A DNA stretch of 64,000 nt, taken from Ailurus styani. Taxonomy: Eukaryota > Chordata > Mammalia > Carnivora > Ailuridae. The stretch spans positions 206,697 to 270,696 of the forward strand of contig LNAC01000777.1 in the NCBI GenBank assembly GCA_002007465.1. The letters are read 5' to 3'. Position 1 is the stretch's first letter, and each line of letters starts with the position of its first letter. Positions 45,640-58,509 of this stretch are shown one piece after another. The notes under the pieces were generated by a model. It was not told the DNA's origin. It saw nothing but the letters and a program-made list of their open reading frames with translations, and did not search any database. The translations under genes and the position numbers were made by a program.

Positions 45640-46480
45640 ATTCTTCCTACCAGCGAATACATCCATGATTTGCTGAGCACCAACTGAGCAGTAGGCAAGT
45701 TCTAGGCTCTGAAGATACATCATTGAACAAAATAAATAAAGAAATCCCCCTGCCTTCTGGGTCCTCACATTCTGGTTGGGGGAAACAGATAGTAAACAAG
45801 TTAGATAAGTGACATATGTAACATGTTAGATGGTGACAAACGCTATGAAGTACAATAAATCTGGGGAATGAGGGTAAGGAAGGTTTGTGGGGGCATCTGA
45901 CTAAGATCTGAAAGTGGTGAGGAGTAAGCCATGAAAATATGTTGGGGAAGAGCTTTATAGCTAGAAGGAATAGCAAATGCAAAAGCTCTGAGGTGAGACT
46001 ATCCCTGGAAAGTTCAAGGAGTAGCGAGGATAGAATGGCTGGGGTGGACTGAGCAAAAGAGACAGTAACAGAGAAGGTCAGAGAGAAAACAAGATCAGAT
46101 TATATAGGGCCTTGTAAGACTTTGTTTGGCTTTTACTTGGAGTAATATGAGAAGCCATTAGTGAGTTTTGAGCAATGGGGTGACAGGATCTGGCATGCAT
46201 TTTTGACAGGATCACTGTGACTGCTGTGTGGACTAGACTGAAGGGGGCAAGAAAGGATCCAGGGAATCTAATCAGGAAGCTTTTGTAGTAGCTCAGGGAG
46301 AGAAGATGGTGGTGCCACACAGGGCAGTAACAGTGACACTGGTGAGTGGTCTCTGCATTTGGATATTGTGAAGGGAGAACTGATAAGCTGTGCTGATGGA
46401 TTCGATGAGGGATGCAAAAAACAGGAGTCATGGATGGGATCTTCCTCAAACATTAAGACTCTCATCTTGTGTCCCATCCC
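45640..46480. repeat. Ancient dispersed repeat, unnamed, about 0.8 kb
   Basis: A chain of well-known mammalian repeat phrases in order: 'gatacatcattgaacaaaataaataaag', 'gatggtgacaaacgctatgaag', 'gggccttgtaagactttg', 'gagaagccattagtgagttttgagcaatgggg', 'gatcactgtgactgctgtgtgg'. The minus-strand open frames here (45647-45982, 46078-46449) are frames through this repeat and not genes. Confidence 0.6.
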
Positions 46481-46548
46481 ATTAAATATAATTTTAGCTG
46501 GTAGGGGGCCATAGGAGACATTTAATTAAAACAAAATTCCAGATCTCT

Positions 46549-46748
46549 GGGCGCCTGGCTGGCTCAGTCAGTTAAGCCACTGCCTTCGGCTCAGGTCATG
46601 ATCCCAGGGTCCTGGGATAGAGTCCAACATCGGGCTCACTGCTTAGCAGAGGCTGCTTCTCCCTCTCCCTGTGCCTGCTGCTCTGCCTACTTGTGTTCTG
46701 TCTCTCTTTCTGTCAAATAAATAAATAAAATCTTAAAAAAAAAAAAAG
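46549..46748 (+). mobile_element. CAN-SINE, sense
   Basis: gggcgcctggctggctcagtcag head to aataaataaaatcttaaaaa tail. TSD aattccagatc at 46535-46545 and 46749-46759, perfect. Confidence 0.94.
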
Positions 46749-46759
46749 AATTCCAGATC

Positions 46760-49130
46760 CCTAAAAAAAAAAAAAAGCGATGATTTTGGCAGGCAAGGGA
46801 ACAGATGCATGGGGTAGACCCAATGTCCTCCTTTGTCCCTAAATCTCATGTTACTGACCACTCTGATGGTATCTATGTGTGACCTTGGACTGCTGAGTGC
46901 CTGTGTCTGTCCTAGACAACTGAGACTTCTTTTTTCTTTGTTTAATCTGAGCGAAAGCAAACTGATCATAGGAGATAGAATATGTCCTCATTTGTTCCCT
47001 GCTTCATGTCTGAACAGAAAGGAAATCCCCCTGCCCTCTTTGGACACTATCTGTGCCCACTTTCTGTTCTAGTTGTTCTCTCTGCTCATTTCCAGGTCAT
47101 GGGGGCTGCTGAGGATCAGAAAACTCCCTTAGCAGCCTGCAGGTGGCTGGGGGAGTTCACCAGCATGTGCTAACATCGCCCTCTGCTGTTCCAGCACTGC
47201 CCGGGACCTTTTGGGCTCTTGGTTCCCCAAGTCTGATCCAAAGGAGCCAGGTACATTGGTCTTCCACACCTAGCGAGGCTGGATGTCTGGGAGGGGTATG
47301 ATGAAGTTAGTGCCCTATTTTTTCCATTTCTGACAGTGTAGTTAGTTGATATTATTTTCGACAAATGCAACACACTTGTATTCTAAAGGGACTGTCTTTA
47401 TAGAGCTACCAGAACTAAATTCTTTCAGGAACTCGAATATGAATTACTGGCTTTAATAGCTTCTCCATAACATGCTTAAACAAAATTCCATCTTTCAGTT
47501 TCTAACACTTTCTTCATTGATGGTTTTCCCCTACGATCCTGAAGTACTTTACCTGTACATGGAAGAATGCCATGCTGTTAAAGATGGTCTTGCTGAGAAT
47601 GCTTCTCTCCTATTAATCTCAGTGAAAAACAAACTCCATGTTTTTGGTAAATGGACAGGATTAGCCCACCCTGTGCACCCTGGAAAATATGCAACATGGA
47701 CACTTTCTGCTAAGTAGAAAACTGAGAATTCAGCAGTGGAAAGCCTTGTAAAGAAAACCACATGTTATAGTTTACAGGTCAGTTGATATCCTCCGTGGAA
47801 GCCGTCTTCGTTTCTGGCTTGGAGATGCTGATACATCAATGCCACATGCATCAGCACTAACGGGGACTCAGATGGAAGGCGTGGTCTCCCAGCAGCAGTG
47901 CTAGAGCATTTGGCACATTCATAGTCCCAGAAGACACAGTCCTCTCTTTTACTTCATTAGTGTTTCGAATGGAACAGTCCTTCATTGGTGGGTTCTTTGG
48001 GCAAATTTTCCTTTGGATGGATGGGTCAGTGCTTGTTTAATGAAACCATTCTTGTTAAATCAAAGTCACTCTGAATAATGCTTTTTCCTGTGGAATTCTT
48101 CTTTCTGTATCTAAATGAGATGTTGAAGTGTATTATGCACTGACCAACTGCATTTACATTAAGAGAGATTAGATAAAAGGGCCTCCCTGCTGCTGAGGGG
48201 CTCTGCTGCTGCTCCTGGAATCCCCAGACATCAGGTTTCACACAGATCCTCTGTGGTTATCATTCAAGTTCTGAGTTGGGAAAGAGATGTAAGGATCCAG
48301 CCAGAAAAGATTTTCAGAGCCAAATATCCAGGCATTTTTTTTAAGCTGACTTTGCTTATTTTGGCAAACTCCTCCACTTATAACACTTAGTGCATTTACA
48401 AATAATAGAGTGAATTGGGACAGAAGAGCAAGTGTTTCCTGATGATATTGTCAGATTTCATTGTTTAAGATATTACCATAATAAGAGATAATCCAATGTT
48501 TTGCACACTGTGCATTGTTTCAACAACATGTTTTTGCCAAGTGAATTAGTAGCACATGGAGATGGGTATTCCATGGGTGTGGGTCTCTGCATTTATATAT
48601 GCTTTGTGAGTTGAGTTGGTTAATACACTAAACTGGACCATGTGAAAGTTGATAGAAAGAAAGTAGTTAAATGTAGAGAATAGTTTGATAAAGATATTAA
48701 GAAAGAAACACATAAAATATTTTATTGGATTAACAGGAATTATATTTAAAATAATAAAATAAAAAAGATAGATTCACATTTTTTTCAGGAGCAATTGAAG
48801 CTGTTTTGCTTGCCATTAATAAGCTTCTGTGTGGAGTCCAGTTGTTTTCTAGAGTTGTGGGTCTAAATGAGGGATTTGTTATGCTTTGGGGCAGAAAAAC
48901 TTAAAGAAACAAAGGCAATTAAAGTGTCAAAATATTTCAAAGACTTTCAATGCTGATGTCGTAGATGTGAAGTTATTCTCACCCAAGCTTATCTCAAGAG
49001 CCAAAACAAAGAAAATCTATTAGACAACAGTTACAAGAAATTCAGACTCCAAAGCCTGCTTTGAGGATTCAAAAAGTCTCAAGTAATTAGGGTTTTACAG
49101 AATGGGCTTAAACATTTTTTTTTGAATTTG
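46760..49130. other. Unique non-coding sequence
   Basis: About 2.4 kb without repeats I can name. The plus frame 47472-47717 and minus frames nearby overlap and have no known domain. No exon supported. Confidence 0.35.
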
Positions 49131-49245
49131 AGAAGAAGCTGCTCATTTTGAAATAATTTTAGACTTAGAGCAAAATTATAGAAAAAAAATAAATTCCTGT
49201 CTACCCTTCATTCAGCTTCCCCTAATGTTAACATCTGGCACATCC

Positions 49246-50050
49246 AAATGGCTAACAGACACATGAAAAAATGTTCTTCATCATTAGCCATCAGGGAAAT
49301 TCAAATCAAAACCACACTGAGATACCATCTTATACCAGTTAGAATAGCCAAAATTAACAAGACAGGAAATAAGTGTTGGAGAGGATGTGGAGAAAGGGGA
49401 ACCCTCTTACACTGTTGGTGGGAATGCAAGTTGGTGCAGCTACTTTGGAAAACAGTGTGGAGATTCCTTAAGAAATTAAAAATAGAGCTACCCTATGATC
49501 TTGCAATTGCACTATTGGGTATTTACCCCAAAGATACAGATGTAGTGAAAAGAAGGGCCACATGTACCCCAATGTTCATAGCGGCAATCGCCACAATCGC
49601 CAAACTGTGGAAAGAGCCATGATGCCCTTCAGCAGAGGAATGGATAAAGAAGATGTGGTCCATATATACAATGGAATATTACTCAGCCATCAGAAAGGAT
49701 GAATACCCAACTTTTGTATCAACATGGACAGGACTGGAGATTATGTTAAGTGAAATAAGTCAAGCAGAGAAAGTCAATTATCATACGGTTTCACTTACAT
49801 GTGGAGCATAAGGAATAACATGGAGGACATTAGGAGAAGGAAAGGAAAGTGAATATGGGGAAATAAGAGGGGGAGGTGAACCATTAGAGGCTGTGGACTC
49901 TGAGAAACAAACTGAGGATTTTGGAAGGGAGGGGGGTGAGGGGATGGGTGAGCCTGGTGGTGGGTATTAAGGAGGGTGCGTATAGCATGGGGCACTGGGT
50001 GTGGTGCATAAACAATGCACCTTGGTACACTGAAAAATAAAATAAAATTA
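49246..50050 (+). pseudogene. LINE-1 3' end a (ORF2 C-terminus and 3' UTR)
   Basis: The open frame 49248-49622 gives ORF2p C-terminal text ([40 protein letters not shown]). 5'-truncated. The tail aaaataaaataaaattaaaaa at about 50030-50052 is followed at once by a second copy of the same region. Confidence 0.93.
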
Positions 50051-50055
50051 AAAAA

Positions 50056-50822
50056 AAGAGAGATACCACCTTATACCAGTTAGAATGGAAAAGATCAGCA
50101 AGGCAAGAAACAACGAATGTTGGAGAGGCTGTGGAGAAAGGGGAATCCTCTTACACTGTTGGTGGGAATGCAAGTTGGTGCAGCTACTTTGGAAAACAGT
50201 GTTGAGGTTCCTCAAAAAAAAAAATATGACCCAGCAATTGCACTACTGGGTATTTACCCCAAAGATACAGATGTAGTGAAAAGAAGGGCCACATGCACCC
50301 CAATGTTCATAGCAGCGATGTCCACAAATAGCCAAACTGTGGAAAGAGTCGAGATGCCCTTCAACAGACGAATAGATAAAGAAGATGTGGTCCATATACA
50401 CAATGGAATATTACCCACCCATCAGAAGGGATGAATGCATCAACTTTTGTGTCAACATGGATGGGACTGGAGGAGATTATGCTGAGTGAAATTAGTCAAG
50501 CAGAGAAAGTCAATTATCATATGGTTTCACTTACTTGTAGAACATAAGGAATAGGATGGGAGAAGGAAGGGGAAAATGAAGGGGGGGAAATTGGGGGGAG
50601 GAGACAAACCATGAGAGACTATGGACTACAAGAAGCTTAGGGTTTTAAAGGAAGGGCGGTGGGGGGAATGGGTTTGCCCAGTGATGGGTATTAAGGAGGG
50701 CACGTACTGCATGAAGCACTGGGTGTTATATGTAAACAATGAATCTTGGAACACTACATCAAAAACTAATGACGTACTGTATGGTGACTAACATAATATA
50801 ACAAAAAATAATAATTTAAAAA
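50056..50822 (+). pseudogene. LINE-1 3' end b, directly after copy a
   Basis: Starts 'gagataccaccttataccagttagaatgg', repeats ORF2 C-terminal text ([19 protein letters not shown] at 50085-50276), then a 3' UTR longer than that of copy a and a tail aacaaaaaataataatttaaaa. Copies a and b differ by scattered changes, so they are separate insertions. Confidence 0.93.
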
Positions 50823-51050
50823 ATCTGGCACATCCATGTACTAATGATCAAAACCAGGGACTTAACATCAATCCAATGCTGTTAGCTAAAGTACAGACTC
50901 AGTTGTTTTTCTATGAATGTCCTTTTTCCTTCTTCCAGGATGCAATCCAGGCTCCCCCATGTTGCATTCTGTTGCTGTTTCTCAATGACAGTAATGGCAC
51001 TTCACATTTCCACAGTGCTTCAGTGGGTTGCCTCAGAAGTCAAAGTTCTG

Positions 51051-52159
51051 GGAGGTAACCTCTCTGGCATGAAGCTTTGATAACTTCCCTGTATTAGTGA
51101 GACTTGCCAACAATCAGGAGAGAGAGGAATTTCTTCAATTTGTGAAGTTACTCACTATCAGAAAGTACCGGTTGCATTCTGTACATCTTCATGTGGAGAT
51201 TAGCAAATAAACACATCAACAAATAAATATCTACAGTTTACTAGGAATGCCAAGAAACAGGCAACTATTTTTTAGTTTCTTCTTTTTTCATATTTTACTA
51301 TCTTTTATGTGTTATTTATGGTAAAGCCCTTGTCCTGTTTCTAATCTCTGAAATGGAGATAATTCTGGACGGTGACACTTTGAATTTTTGCTTCTGTGAT
51401 TCCTGGCATTGGCCTTTGACATTAGTGTTATCATGATATCCTAGAAGTCATAGGGCCTGTATGTCTATTCCTTTGTTCATTCTAAGATCATATGTGGGGA
51501 GTAAGAGAGTCGAGCACCAGTGACTAGCAGGAGTCTTCTGGGTCATCTCAATTTAAATTGAATTGACACTGACCCTCATATTTTCCTCTTTGCAACTCTT
51601 CCTTTGGGGCAGAAAATACTATTAGTTTTTCTCTGTTTTGTCTGTTGTGCCAACTACTCTGTTCCTCTTGTATTTCAATCTCAGATGTTGAAGTTCTAAA
51701 CCCATTCATCTTATTTAAAATTTTTACCTTCAGCAAATGTATCCACTCCCATGGCTTAAAATTTCATTTAGATAGCAATTGCTCTAAGTTCTAAGTGATA
51801 ATGCTTGTTGAGTCATGAAAGTCTAAGACGTCATATAAAGCACCTGGTAGGAGGTACGTGGTAGGAGCTCACGAAATCTCTACTGAATAAATGTGTGAAT
51901 TAATCTTTATTTCTAGTGTTGACCTATCTCCTAAGCCCCAGACCCATGTCTCCAATCACTTACTCAACATCTCTAGGTTGATGTCCTGCAGAAACTTGAC
52001 ATTTCCCAGAGGGATCCTCCTTCCCCAGGCCAATGTGCTTCCTTTCCATGGTTCCCTTTTGTAGGAAATAGCCCTGCTGCACGAGCTGTTATTCAGGCCA
52101 GAATTCTGGGAGGTAGACTCCACTCTTCCCATTACCTCACTTTGCACATTTAATCTATC
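51051..52159. other. Unique non-coding sequence
   Basis: No repeat named. 'gtaggagctcacgaaatctctactgaataaatg' (about 51860-51895) resembles an L2 or MIR 3' end. No exon supported. Confidence 0.4.
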
Positions 52160-52519
52160 ACCAAATCTGAGTGTTTCTCTTTCCTAAATATTTTTCAGAT
52201 TTGCCTACTTCTCTCCGTCTCCGTTGGCACTCCCCAGATCTATGGCAACAATAACACTCTCAAATGCAGTTGCAACCCCGTCTGTTTCCCCCATTGCTCA
52301 CTCCTCACTAGTCAGTTTTCCTCTCTGCAACCAGGTTGGAACTTCTAAAATATAATCTGGTCATATCTTTGTGACTAAAAGCCTTCAGTGATTTCCCAGT
52401 GTACTGATGACATAGTACTATTTTCCACATTTTTTTTTGGCTGGAATGAATGGTAAGAAATACTTGCTACATCTAGACCCAGTAAACATACCCTCTCATG
52501 CATGAGTGCATGTGCATGC

Positions 52520-52568
<49 letters not shown>

Positions 52569-53075
52569 TAGTGGCTTATGGCACTAAGATCAAGGATAAA
52601 GATGGGTAGATAAGTAAAATAAAGAATAATGCTCCACATCTATAACATGCCTTATGAGACCTCTGGGGATCTGGTTCTTGTCTCCCTCCCTGGAGCCCTT
52701 CCCAGCTCTGGCCTCACACTAGGCAGGTCTGGGTAGTTTTCAGATTCCTCGACTTGCTATATTCTTACACAAGTATGTAATGTTTCTTCCATCTAAAAAA
52801 AGACCCATTTCCTTCACCACCTGCTTTCTTCTTTCCCCCAACCTTGAGGGTTCAGCCTAAATGTCCCTTCATCAATAAAGCCTTGCCTGAGATGCCTTCC
52901 CCTAAAGACCTTAGGGCAGATTACCCCCATGAACTTTCAGAGTACTGCGTGCTACTTATATATTGAAATGTGATTTCTTTTCTCTGTGGGGGCAGCGGCC
53001 ATATATGTTTTTCTCACCAATGTATTCAGAGTGCCGGGCAAAAGATAAGTAATAAAAATTTGTTAAATTACCAGA
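52160..53075 (+). mobile_element. LINE-2 3' part, sense
   Basis: Phrases in L2 order: 'tctggtcatatctttgtgactaaaagccttcagtgatttcccag', 'ggttcagcctaaatgtcccttcatcaataaagccttgcctgag', 'gtgggggcagcggcc', ending 'aaaaatttgttaaatta'. A (CA)n lies inside. Typical decayed L2. Confidence 0.82.
52521..52567. repeat. (AC)n microsatellite
   Basis: About 22 uninterrupted ac units. Minus-strand reading gives a CVCVCV run, not a gene. Confidence 0.98.
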
Positions 53076-55374
53076 TTGATGAGTCAGACCTTTTCTATGT
53101 CATAGTCAGGCTCATAACTTACATCAGTGAACATAAAAGTATTGCTTCTTGATTGGGAAATAATGATGAAACTAGGTTTGAATTTCTCAGCGAGGTTTCC
53201 AGGAGAACTATATCTTACACAGTTCAAAAGGACATTTATAGAAACATAAATTCATGTGCACTTAATGCTGACTATTTAAAGAGTCTCACAGTAACTTTAG
53301 TACATCATAAATGTCTAAGTTAAACAGCCCTTGGGTACCTAAGGTAAAAAAAAGAGCAAATGAGATTTTATGATCAAATAGAAAATTAAAATTATAGAAC
53401 TCTACTATATATATGCTGGCAATACTATTTTTACCTTAGTTGAAAATGTATTTTCCTCATATTGTTAAATATATTTAGAGTTTCAACATAACTATGTTTT
53501 TAGTGCCATAATTGATACATGGCCTTTATTGTCTAGGTAGATGTGTCATAACAAAATACTAAAAACTGGCAAGAAACTTTTTTTAAATGACCTTATTAGT
53601 TACAACCATGTTGGAATGATATGGAGACCCAGGTTTTAAGTCAAAGATATCTAATTTTATTATTTAGCTTTTTTGTTGTTATTGTTTTCCTTGCAATGCT
53701 CAAATACATTTTATTTGTTAAAATCCCTCAGAAATTGTAGGAAATCCTCTCCACTGTACACCCAAGCCCCTCTTAATGCCTCTGCAATTGTCCTGCCTAT
53801 ACCTCCCTCATTGAACACATGTACTAAGTTAGTCTCAGGCCTTGTGGGAACAGTACATTTCATATCTAAACAGCTAGTGTGATTAGAAGGTTTTTACTTA
53901 TATTGAGTTGGACTCTGTCCCCTCTCTACTCCCAGAGCCCTCCCTGTTGGTACTGTCTCTGTCTGACTTCTGAATCCAATAGAACAAGTCCAAGTCCATT
54001 TTCACAAGCAGTTCATCAGGCATTTGAAGACAGCAAATCACATTGATCAACATTTACTTCCACTGCCCTTGACTCTACATTATTAACCCTAATATGGCAT
54101 TATTTCCACATTCTTAACTAGCTTTGTCTGCCTCTTCTGGATCTACAAAGCCAATGCTGTTTTTCAGGGGACAAAAGATAGCAGCTTAGGCAATGTATCA
54201 GCTGGGATCAAATCAAGAGACAGAAACCACTTAGTAATCTGAACAGAGAATGTTTAATATAAAGAATTAACTATAACGGGATTGGAGTCATGAAGGGTTA
54301 TCTAGTTAGAAGTGAAGAGAATTCTAAAGAATGAAGACATACCAGATTTCTAAGGAGCTGCCATCCTTCCTAGGGCTGAGATAGAACACCTGTGAAAAGG
54401 CTCCTAGTCCCTGACCTGAGGGCTAGACCTTGTTAGAAAGGTCATGGACATGGATCTCTGAATAGCGGAGTCACACGTGTAGAACTTCCTGGAAATCTAT
54501 CCCTCAGAACTTACTGGAAATCTGCCCTCCAGCAGCCTGAGAAAGCTGTTCACAATGGGGCATCTCAATAGAGGTGCTCTGCCAAAATGGGGTCTGGCAG
54601 GGAGCTCCTAGCCATGGGGGGCTGCCAGAATTGTGTTGTAGGAAATATGTGTGGTGCAGGAGCCTAACAAGAAAGCATCCTGAAACCAGGAAGATACTTC
54701 CTGCAATATTTCTTCAATGTCCTTTACTGAGGAAGCTTAACATTATGTGAGCTGGCAAAGGAGACCTTTAACAGGCCCACTTCACTAAAGCCTCACATAG
54801 GCAATTCATGAAGGGTGAATATGGAGCTGTTGATAAATTGACACTGATCACAGGTAACTTGATTTACAGGTGACTTGTTATGCCACGATGACATCTCTGC
54901 TGTTTGCCCCTCACCTCTGCTTTCTGTTAAGCCCAAGTCATATTGAGTTGTAAATACTCTGGGAAGGTAGGAAGTATATGGGGCGGGCAGACTCCCACCA
55001 GAAGGAACATGAGGCATAGCTGCCCAAGTGTGGCAGGCTGTGAAGTCACATGTCTTATAAACTCTGGAGGCATGTGTTAGGGAAAGGATACTGAATTATG
55101 TACCCTCCCTTTCTTCACTCTGGCTACCTCACATCCAGCTCGATGACTTTGGAGTAGTCAAATACTTGACCTCTGTAAAATGAGGAAAACATCTGTTCTG
55201 CCTAAGTCCCAGATAACTGTAAGGGTCACATGAGATAGCAAGAATATGCAGGTATGAGCTGCTCCTTTGATTATTTATCACTTGTATATTAATGCCTCCT
55301 TTTGAGGGTGGTCAGTGTTGATGGATGGGTTCCTGCTTCTGAGGAAAAGCCTATGGTAGAGAAAAACCCTTAAT
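53076..55374. other. Mostly unique sequence with old repeat traces
   Basis: 'gtatcagctgggatcaaatcaagagacagaaaccac...gaatgtttaatataaag' (about 54195-54265) is a familiar ancient repeat I cannot name. Elsewhere nothing is recognised and no exon is supported. Confidence 0.4.
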
Positions 55375-55388
55375 ATATTAAATAAAGT

Positions 55389-55865
55389 AATTTTTTATTT
55401 ATTTTATTAGTTTCAGAAGTAGAATTTAGTGATTCATCAGTTGCATACAACACCCAGTTCTCATTATACCATGTGCCCTCTTTAATGCCCATCACCAAGT
55501 TGCCCCATCCCCCACCCACCTCCCCTCCAGCAGCCCTCAGTTTGTTTCCTATAGTTAAGAGTCTCTTATGATTTGCCCCTTCTCAATTTTCATCTCATTT
55601 TATTTTTTCTTCCCTTTCCCTATGTTCATCTGTTTTGTTTCTTATATTCCACATATGAGTGAAATCATAAGGTGTTTGTCTTTCTCTGACTTATTTTGCT
55701 TAGCATAAAGCCCTCTAGTTCCAACCAAACTATTTCAAAGGGCAAGATTTCATTCTTTTTGATTACATAATGGAGTAATATTCCATTATATATTATATAT
55801 TATATTATATATATCACACATATTCTTTATTCATTCATCTGTCAATGGATGTCTGGGCTCTTTCC
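55389..55865 (-). mobile_element. LINE-1 3' end, antisense
   Basis: 'attagtttcagaagtagaatttagtgattcatcag' through 'cataaagccctctagttccaacc', truncated near 'gatgtctgggctctttcc'. A perfect 14-bp TSD atattaaataaagt at 55375-55388 and 55866-55879. A TATATA run lies at 55785-55815. Confidence 0.95.
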
Positions 55866-55879
55866 ATATTAAATAAAGT

Positions 55880-57242
55880 GACTTTAAAGGTAGTTAAATC
55901 TATTTGTCCATTTGCTGATGCCCATGCCCTTTCTTTTCATAAGGCACACATTATGACTAAAACTCTCCCAGGTACACCAAAGTATTCCTGCTCTCTGTTT
56001 AACAAATTCCTGGCAGGGATATAGGCTTTGGGAAGAGTAGAGACTGGGAATCAGGATCTTGCCTACTTTGAATGAGGCAGCCTTGGAGTCCTCAACAGTA
56101 AGTAAAGTAAAGTACAATCCAAACCACAGACAAGGAAGTCTCCAGGCCCCCATGGCAGGACTAGAAATATGGCAGGAGGAACCTGAGGCATGGAAAATGG
56201 AGTCGAGAGTAGAGTCAACGAGTTCACTTCTTTTTGAAGAGTTCGGTAGCATAGGGAAGGCATGGCAGAAGGCTTACAGACAAAGGAGTCACCTGGGGAG
56301 GGTTGGTTAATTGAAAACAACCAGGTAGGTAGGAAGGATGTTGTGAGGTGATCTGACAGAGGAAGCAGAGCTTTTATAGAAAAAGATGAGTCAGGGAAGG
56401 GAGGAATTCAGTTCTGTTGACATGAACACTGGGCTGCATTCCTATTCCAAGGAAAGGCACTCTTCCTGCAGGCTGATGTAGAATCCCTCACAGCTAATCC
56501 TGGACACTCCTGCAATCTGGGCCTGGGTTGTGTCCTGAAGCCAGGGCCAAGAGAGTTGCTTGCCAGTGGTTTTCTTGCTCTACATAAACCAGACTCGGGT
56601 TCTGCTTGCCAAGTCCATATTTGCATGTGAAGTTGGGAGCTGGGGCCTGAATCCAGGCTCTGGAGAGGTGAAAGGTTAGCATACCAATCTGCTACCCATC
56701 CCACTCCCAGGCACAGCATCACACATAATTAATGACAATGGCTTGCAGAGCTGTGAATAAAATACAAGTTCCTTAATGGAACACTGAGTGTCCTGTTTGT
56801 GTTTGCAGCAGGTGGGACTCATGCCTAACCTAACATCTTGATTGCTGGAGCAAGGCTCACAGGGGAATTATTTGTGTTGGTGCTTGAAAAAGCCCCAGTA
56901 GACTCAGCTCTCTCCTACAGTACCCTGCCAAAGTGGCCTGGTTTTCCATCTCACTGGCCCTGGGACCACAAAGCATAGATGTGACCAAGGTCTCCAGCTT
57001 CCTTGACCAGTTTTTATCATGGTACTGAGGATTTTCCTATTCTCACCATCATAGGAGTCAGACCCTGGTTTTCCCACTGTACAAAGGAAAAAGTTCACAT
57101 AATCATAGCTGATTTTCCTTCTTGTCCATGTATATTATTACTGAGTGATCTAGGCAAGAATATGTGGTATGCTGATGTTCCCATTAGAGCAGTGGAAACT
57201 GAGTGCTTGAGGTGAAAATTGTATACAAACCACTTTTCCTTT
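55880..57242. other. Unique non-coding sequence
   Basis: About 1.4 kb with no repeat named. The minus frames 55884-56252 and 56063-56320 overlap each other and a plus frame, and lack domains. No exon supported. Confidence 0.35.
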
Positions 57243-58405
57243 TAAAGAGGTTATGATATTGTGATTTATAATAAGAAATATATTTTTGATCTTGGTCCAT
57301 GGTTCCTGGCTCACAGCTCCTAAAACTCTTGGAATTTTCTGAGGAATAAGAGCAATGGGGGCAGCTTTTGTCATAATATTTGACCTCTTATCCTCAGTTC
57401 CTGAAGTTGCTTTAGAGTTATCAAAGTAAAATGGGTGTCTTGTTATTCATAGCAAGCCCCTTTCCAACACAACTGGGTTTATGTGAATGAAATGATTTTG
57501 GAAAGCACCTAGGAATGGGGGCTGATTGCCAGGGGTATTAACCATGAATAGAGTTGGAACTTTAAGATCCACCCCTTGATTTATGAGGAGGGAAGAGAGG
57601 CTGGAGGTTGAATCTATCACTGATGACCAATGGTTTAATCAGTCATGCCCATGAAATGAAGCCTCCATAAAACCCCAAAAGAACAGGGTTCGGAGAACTT
57701 TTGGGTTGGTGAATGTATAGAAATGGGGAGGGGGTGGAGGAGAATGGTGTGCTAGGAGAGCATGGAAGCCCCATGCCCTTTGCCCATACCTTGTCCACTT
57801 CTTCCATCTGGTTGGTCCTGAGTTGTATATGAGGTTCAGAGAACTTCCATGTTGGGGAAACAGAATGCTTCTATTTGCCACCATGGCAGGCCCCAGACTC
57901 CATGAGGACAGAAACTCCTTTGCTCAGGATCTTGCCCTATGTATCTCTTTATCTGGCTATTGATTTATATTTTCTAATATTATTTTTAATAAATGAGTAA
58001 TTTGGTAGGTAACTGGTTTCCTGAGTTCAGTGAGCTGCTCTAACAAATTAATCAAACCCCAGGGGATGCTCATTGGAACCTCTGATGTATAGCCAGTCAG
58101 TCAAAAGTACAGGTAACAAACTAGGCTTGACTATGTCTGAACTGAACAGAAGAAGGGAGGTCTTGGGACTTCTAATCTGTAGTTGGTATGTCAGAAGAAC
58201 AGGTAACAACCTGGGCTTGCAACTGGCAACTGAAGTGGGTGGTGTAGTCTTTTGGGGACTGAACCCTTAGCCTGTAGAATCTGATGCTATCTTTCTGGGT
58301 AGATAATATCAGAATTGAGTTGAATTATAGGACACCCAGCTGGTGTCCATAGAATTCTTGGAGGAATGGGGAAAAGACCCTATGTCAGAACTGGTGACCA
58401 GAACA
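57243..58405 (+). mobile_element. ERVL-type LTR (MER21-like), copy 2
   Basis: The fuller of two copies: 'gttatgatattgtgatttataataag' start, 'ctcctaaaactcttggaattttctgagg', 'gtttaatcagtcatgcccatgaaatgaagcctccataaaacccc', 'tttttaataaatgagtaatttgg' (poly(A)-signal-bearing), 'tgaattataggacacccagctggtgtcc'. Same orientation as copy 1 about 20 kb away. I see no internal retroviral genes nearby. Family name uncertain. Confidence 0.68.
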
Positions 58406-58509
58406 CTTTAAGAAGTGTTATGTGTTGAGTTGTGCCTCCCCCATTCATATGTTGAAGTTCAACCTCCAGTACCTCAGATTGTGAGCTTATTTGGAGACAG
58501 GTCTTTTTT

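Larger units (their letters stand above)
49135..51050. repeat. Ancient LINE-1 3'-end type repeat hosting two LINE-1 tails
   Basis: 'aataattttagacttagagcaaaattatag', 'cagcttcccctaatgttaac' (49150-49231) and 'tactaatgatcaaaaccagggacttaacatc', 'ttccaggatgcaatccaggc' (50836-50955) are halves of one old repeat of the same kind as 13560-14480. Strand not assigned. Confidence 0.65.

Noticed and set aside
45647..46449. Minus-strand frames of 111 and 123 codons
   Set aside because: They run antisense through an ancient dispersed repeat whose phrases I recognise, and have no domain.
47472..47717. 81-codon plus-strand frame considered as a host exon
   Set aside because: No recognisable domain, no clear splice sites, and an overlapping antisense frame of similar length.
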